From: Planctomycetota bacterium
Lineage (GTDB): Bacteria; Planctomycetota; UBA11346
Length of the DNA stretch: 39,480 nt
Assembly: GCA_003136555.1 (NCBI GenBank)
Contig: PLEW01000178.1
Span: 12,551 to 52,030 of the forward strand
Direction of reading: 5' to 3'
Numbering within the stretch: position 1 is the stretch's first letter; every line of letters starts with the position of its first letter. The notes under the pieces were generated by a model that was given only the letters and a program-made list of their open reading frames with translations, searched no databases and was not told the DNA's origin. Positions 37,378-39,480 of this stretch are shown here, piece after piece. The position numbers and the translations under genes are program-made.

Positions 37378-38820
37378 ATGCGCCCGCTGCCGCTCGCCCT
37401 CCTGCTGCTCGCCATCCTCGGCGCAACCCCTCTGCTCCTGGCGGGCGAGGAGGCGCTTTCGGACCGTGATCATGCGCGCGCCGAGCTGCGTCAGCTCGGC
37501 CAGGAGCTGGCCAAGCTCTCGCGCGCCTTCAACCTCATCCATGAGATCGTGGCGCCGAGCGTGCTGTCGATCCACACCAAGGAGAGCGTGCGCCTTTACG
37601 CCTTCAGCGGCCGTTCGGTGATCCGCGAAGTCGATGTCGGCGAGGGCTCGGGATTCGTCTTCTCATCGAATGCCAAGTCGAGCTACATCCTCACCAATTC
37701 CCATGTCGTGCTGCAGACCAACCACGAGCAGGAGTTCGTGCGCGGCGAGAACGGACAGCCGGTCGGCTACGACAAGGTGAAGGTGGTGCTCAACGACAAC
37801 CGCGAGGTCGAGGCCGAGTACGTCGGCTTCTACCTGCCGGCCGATCTCGCGGTGCTCAAGATCCCGATACCTATGCTGCCCGCCATCGAGTGGGCCGATA
37901 GCGACCAGGCCAAGGTCGGCGACTGGGTGCTGGCGCTCGGCTACCCCCTGGGGGTCGGCTACAGCGCCACCTCCGGCATCATCTCCGCCACCGACCGCTC
38001 GACCGGCATCTACCAGTCGATCGGCGGCTTCGACTCCTTCATCCAGACCGACGCGGCGATCAATCCCGGCAACAGCGGCGGACCGCTGGTCAACATGATG
38101 GGCCAGGTGGTCGGCATCAATGCCAGCATCATCAGCAAGACCGGCAACAACATCGGGCTCGGCTTCGCCATCCCCTCCAACCTCGCCCGCCGGGTGGCGG
38201 AGGATCTGCTCGAGCATGGCCATGTCAGCCGCACCATCATCGGCGTGCAGATCGAGGATGTCGGTCCAGACCAGGCCAAGGCGCTCGGCCTGCCGCAGGT
38301 GCAGACGGTGCGCATCACCTCGGTGATCCCAGGCAGCCCGGCCGAGGGTGCGGGGCTGAGCACCGGCGATGTCATCCAGGCGGTCAACCAGTCGAAGGTC
38401 GTCAGCCTGCAGCAGTTCCAGGCGCGCGTGGCCAGCTGCAAGCTCGGCGCCCCGATAACGCTCAAGGTCTGGCGCTCCGGCATGGTGCGCGATTTCCCGC
38501 TCGTCCCGATCGCCGAGGATCAGCTCGACCATAAGCTGGCGGATATCGCGCGCGAGACCGACAGCAAGCGCGGCATCCCGCTCAAGGAGTTCGGCTTCTC
38601 GCTGGGCGCCGATGATCAGCCCGGCTTGAAGGTCACCGAAGTCGAGACCGGTTCGATCGCTGCCGACGTCGGGCTGGAGGTCGGCGACCGCATCCTGCAT
38701 GAGCGCACCTATGGCGCCTTGAAGACCCTCGACGACGCCAACCAGCTGGCCAAGCGCCACGAGCTGGTGCTGCAGGTCTACCATGACGGCCGCAGCATCT
38801 GGAAGCGCCTGCGCCACTAG
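37378..38820 (+). CDS. HtrA/DegP-type periplasmic serine protease
   Basis: A 480-residue exported protease starting at ATG 37378 (AGGA upstream), with a signal peptide at about 1-23. The trypsin-like domain carries the full triad: H109 in TNSHVV, D156 in PADLAVLKI and S233 in NPGNSGGPL. Two PDZ domains follow (about 255-345 and 385-475), as in DegP/DegQ. Such proteins degrade or refold damaged proteins in the cell envelope. Between signal peptide and protease domain there is a short coiled helix (DRDHARAELRQLGQELAKLS). It lies 266 bases after uppS; that gap holds no gene I can support, only a TTGACC -35-like box (37165-37170) without a matching -10. Confidence 0.93.
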   Translation: MRPLPLALLLLAILGATPLLLAGEEALSDRDHARAELRQLGQELAKLSRAFNLIHEIVAPSVLSIHTKESVRLYAFSGRSVIREVDVGEGSGFVFSSNAKSSYILTNSHVVLQTNHEQEFVRGENGQPVGYDKVKVVLNDNREVEAEYVGFYLPADLAVLKIPIPMLPAIEWADSDQAKVGDWVLALGYPLGVGYSATSGIISATDRSTGIYQSIGGFDSFIQTDAAINPGNSGGPLVNMMGQVVGINASIISKTGNNIGLGFAIPSNLARRVAEDLLEHGHVSRTIIGVQIEDVGPDQAKALGLPQVQTVRITSVIPGSPAEGAGLSTGDVIQAVNQSKVVSLQQFQARVASCKLGAPITLKVWRSGMVRDFPLVPIAEDQLDHKLADIARETDSKRGIPLKEFGFSLGADDQPGLKVTEVETGSIAADVGLEVGDRILHERTYGALKTLDDANQLAKRHELVLQVYHDGRSIWKRLRH

Positions 38821-38871
38821 CCCGCGCTGCCACGCCGGCGGCCGCCGCCGCGCTTCCGGGCGCCTCACCCC

Positions 38872-39234
38872 TCACCAGAGCGGCAGCTCGAGGATCTTGG
38901 CGTAGAGCAGGAACAGCCCGCCGTAGACCAGCAGGTGGATGAACAGCGAGGGCGTGGGCAGCGGCAGCGCCTGGACCATGTCATGGGCCTTGGCCACGCT
39001 CTTGACCGCCAGCAGGCGCACCACCACCAAGGCGATGCCCAGCACGCCGAGCGTCGATGCCATCGCCCACAGCACCTTGCCCCAGTTGGGCAGCGGCAGC
39101 TGGGAGACGTGGCTCTGGATCAGCTGCTGAACCACCCCGACGATCAGGATCGCCTCGCCGGTCACCAGCGCTCGGTGGCGCAGCCAGCGCGGCACCCAGC
39201 TCCCCTTCCTCCTGCTGCGCCGCTCGCTGGCCAT
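38872..39234 (-). CDS. Small membrane protein, 120 residues
   Basis: I start at ATG 39234 ([13 protein letters not shown]); the open frame further upstream is antisense to hisF. After a very basic N-terminus there are three likely membrane segments (about 26-42, 53-75 and 96-116), consistent with a cytoplasmic N-terminus by the positive-inside rule. An amphipathic loop ([18 protein letters not shown]) joins the second and third. I do not recognise a family. No clear Shine-Dalgarno site is visible. It is convergent with the HtrA gene and divergent from hisF. Confidence 0.6.
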   Translation of the reverse strand: MASERRSRRKGSWVPRWLRHRALVTGEAILIVGVVQQLIQSHVSQLPLPNWGKVLWAMASTLGVLGIALVVVRLLAVKSVAKAHDMVQALPLPTPSLFIHLLVYGGLFLLYAKILELPLW

Positions 39235-39307
39235 GGGCCGCAGTCTGCCGCCGCAGCGGGCGTGGCAACCCCCCCGCCTGCTCCCGGCGGGCAGGACTGG
39301 AAATGCC

Positions 39308-39480
39308 ATGGACCAGCGGATGATGCGCGGCATGACCCTGAGCAAGCGCGTGATCGTCTGCCTCGATGTCCGCGCCGGGCAGGTGACCAAGGGCGTGAAG
39401 TTCCAGGGCAACATCGATCTCGGCGATCCGGTCGAGTATGCCCGGCGCTACTACGAACAGGGCGCCGACGAGCTGGTGTT
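39308..39480 (+). CDS. hisF: HisF cyclase subunit, 5' part
   Basis: The frame runs off the right edge after 57 codons. The start of the barrel is clear: [20 protein letters not shown], with the general-base Asp in CLDV, then [20 protein letters not shown]. HisF, with the glutaminase HisH, makes imidazole glycerol phosphate and AICAR in histidine synthesis. The [11 protein letters not shown] form of the early loop differs from the common enterobacterial version but is still within the family. The start is uncertain: ATG 39332 gives the usual N-terminus, while ATG 39308 gives eight more residues. Confidence 0.88.
   Translation, partial: MDQRMMRGMTLSKRVIVCLDVRAGQVTKGVKFQGNIDLGDPVEYARRYYEQGADELV

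Overview
This is a GC-rich bacterial chromosome segment with 27 supported protein genes, two of them cut by the window edges, and no gap longer than about 270 bases. I see no tRNA, rRNA, transposase, phage gene or CRISPR array. Several features point to the PVC group, most likely Planctomycetota or a close relative: an ECF sigma factor with a transmembrane segment and a large extracytoplasmic domain, a TPR protein ending in RNA polymerase alpha C-terminal domains, an MglA-type GTPase fused to a kinase-like domain, large secreted repeat proteins, and a GH2-like hydrolase. This placement rests on gene content only.

Layout. 1-924 is the 3' part of a sugar-acid dehydratase. 961-4730 (minus) is a two-gene unit: a membrane-anchored sigma factor followed, with an ATGA overlap, by a secreted paralogue of its outer domain. 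A small membrane protein follows at 4965-5171. 5355-14678 is a divergent locus: a secreted GH2-like enzyme on the minus strand faces a 1193-residue repeat protein and a secreted TPR protein on the plus strand. Between them is a good sigma70-type promoter with a perfect LacI/GalR-type operator in its spacer. 14703-16277 holds oxyR divergent from a SEC-C protein gene.

16291-25542 is a minus-strand series: lspA, a 1439-residue MglA GTPase / zinc ribbon / pseudokinase / transmembrane fusion, a PIN-PhoH ATPase, then tldD and tldE. 25746-29850 (plus) carries argD, the TPR/alpha-CTD protein and a GH13-like protein with a substituted catalytic residue. 29915-34829 holds a protein with two possible L7/L12-like ends, a TRP14-like thioredoxin, smpB, a secreted unknown and a cytosolic unknown. 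35031-39480 holds purA overlapping uppS, an HtrA/DegP protease, a small membrane protein and the start of hisF.

The regions most likely to be undescribed are the GTPase-pseudokinase fusion (20590-24909), the sigma factor with its secreted double (961-4730), and the LacI-operator locus with its apparently leaderless repeat-protein gene (9459-13074). Housekeeping genes (purA, uppS, smpB, lspA, argD, hisF, oxyR, tldD/E, htrA) are interspersed, so this looks like core chromosome rather than an island.
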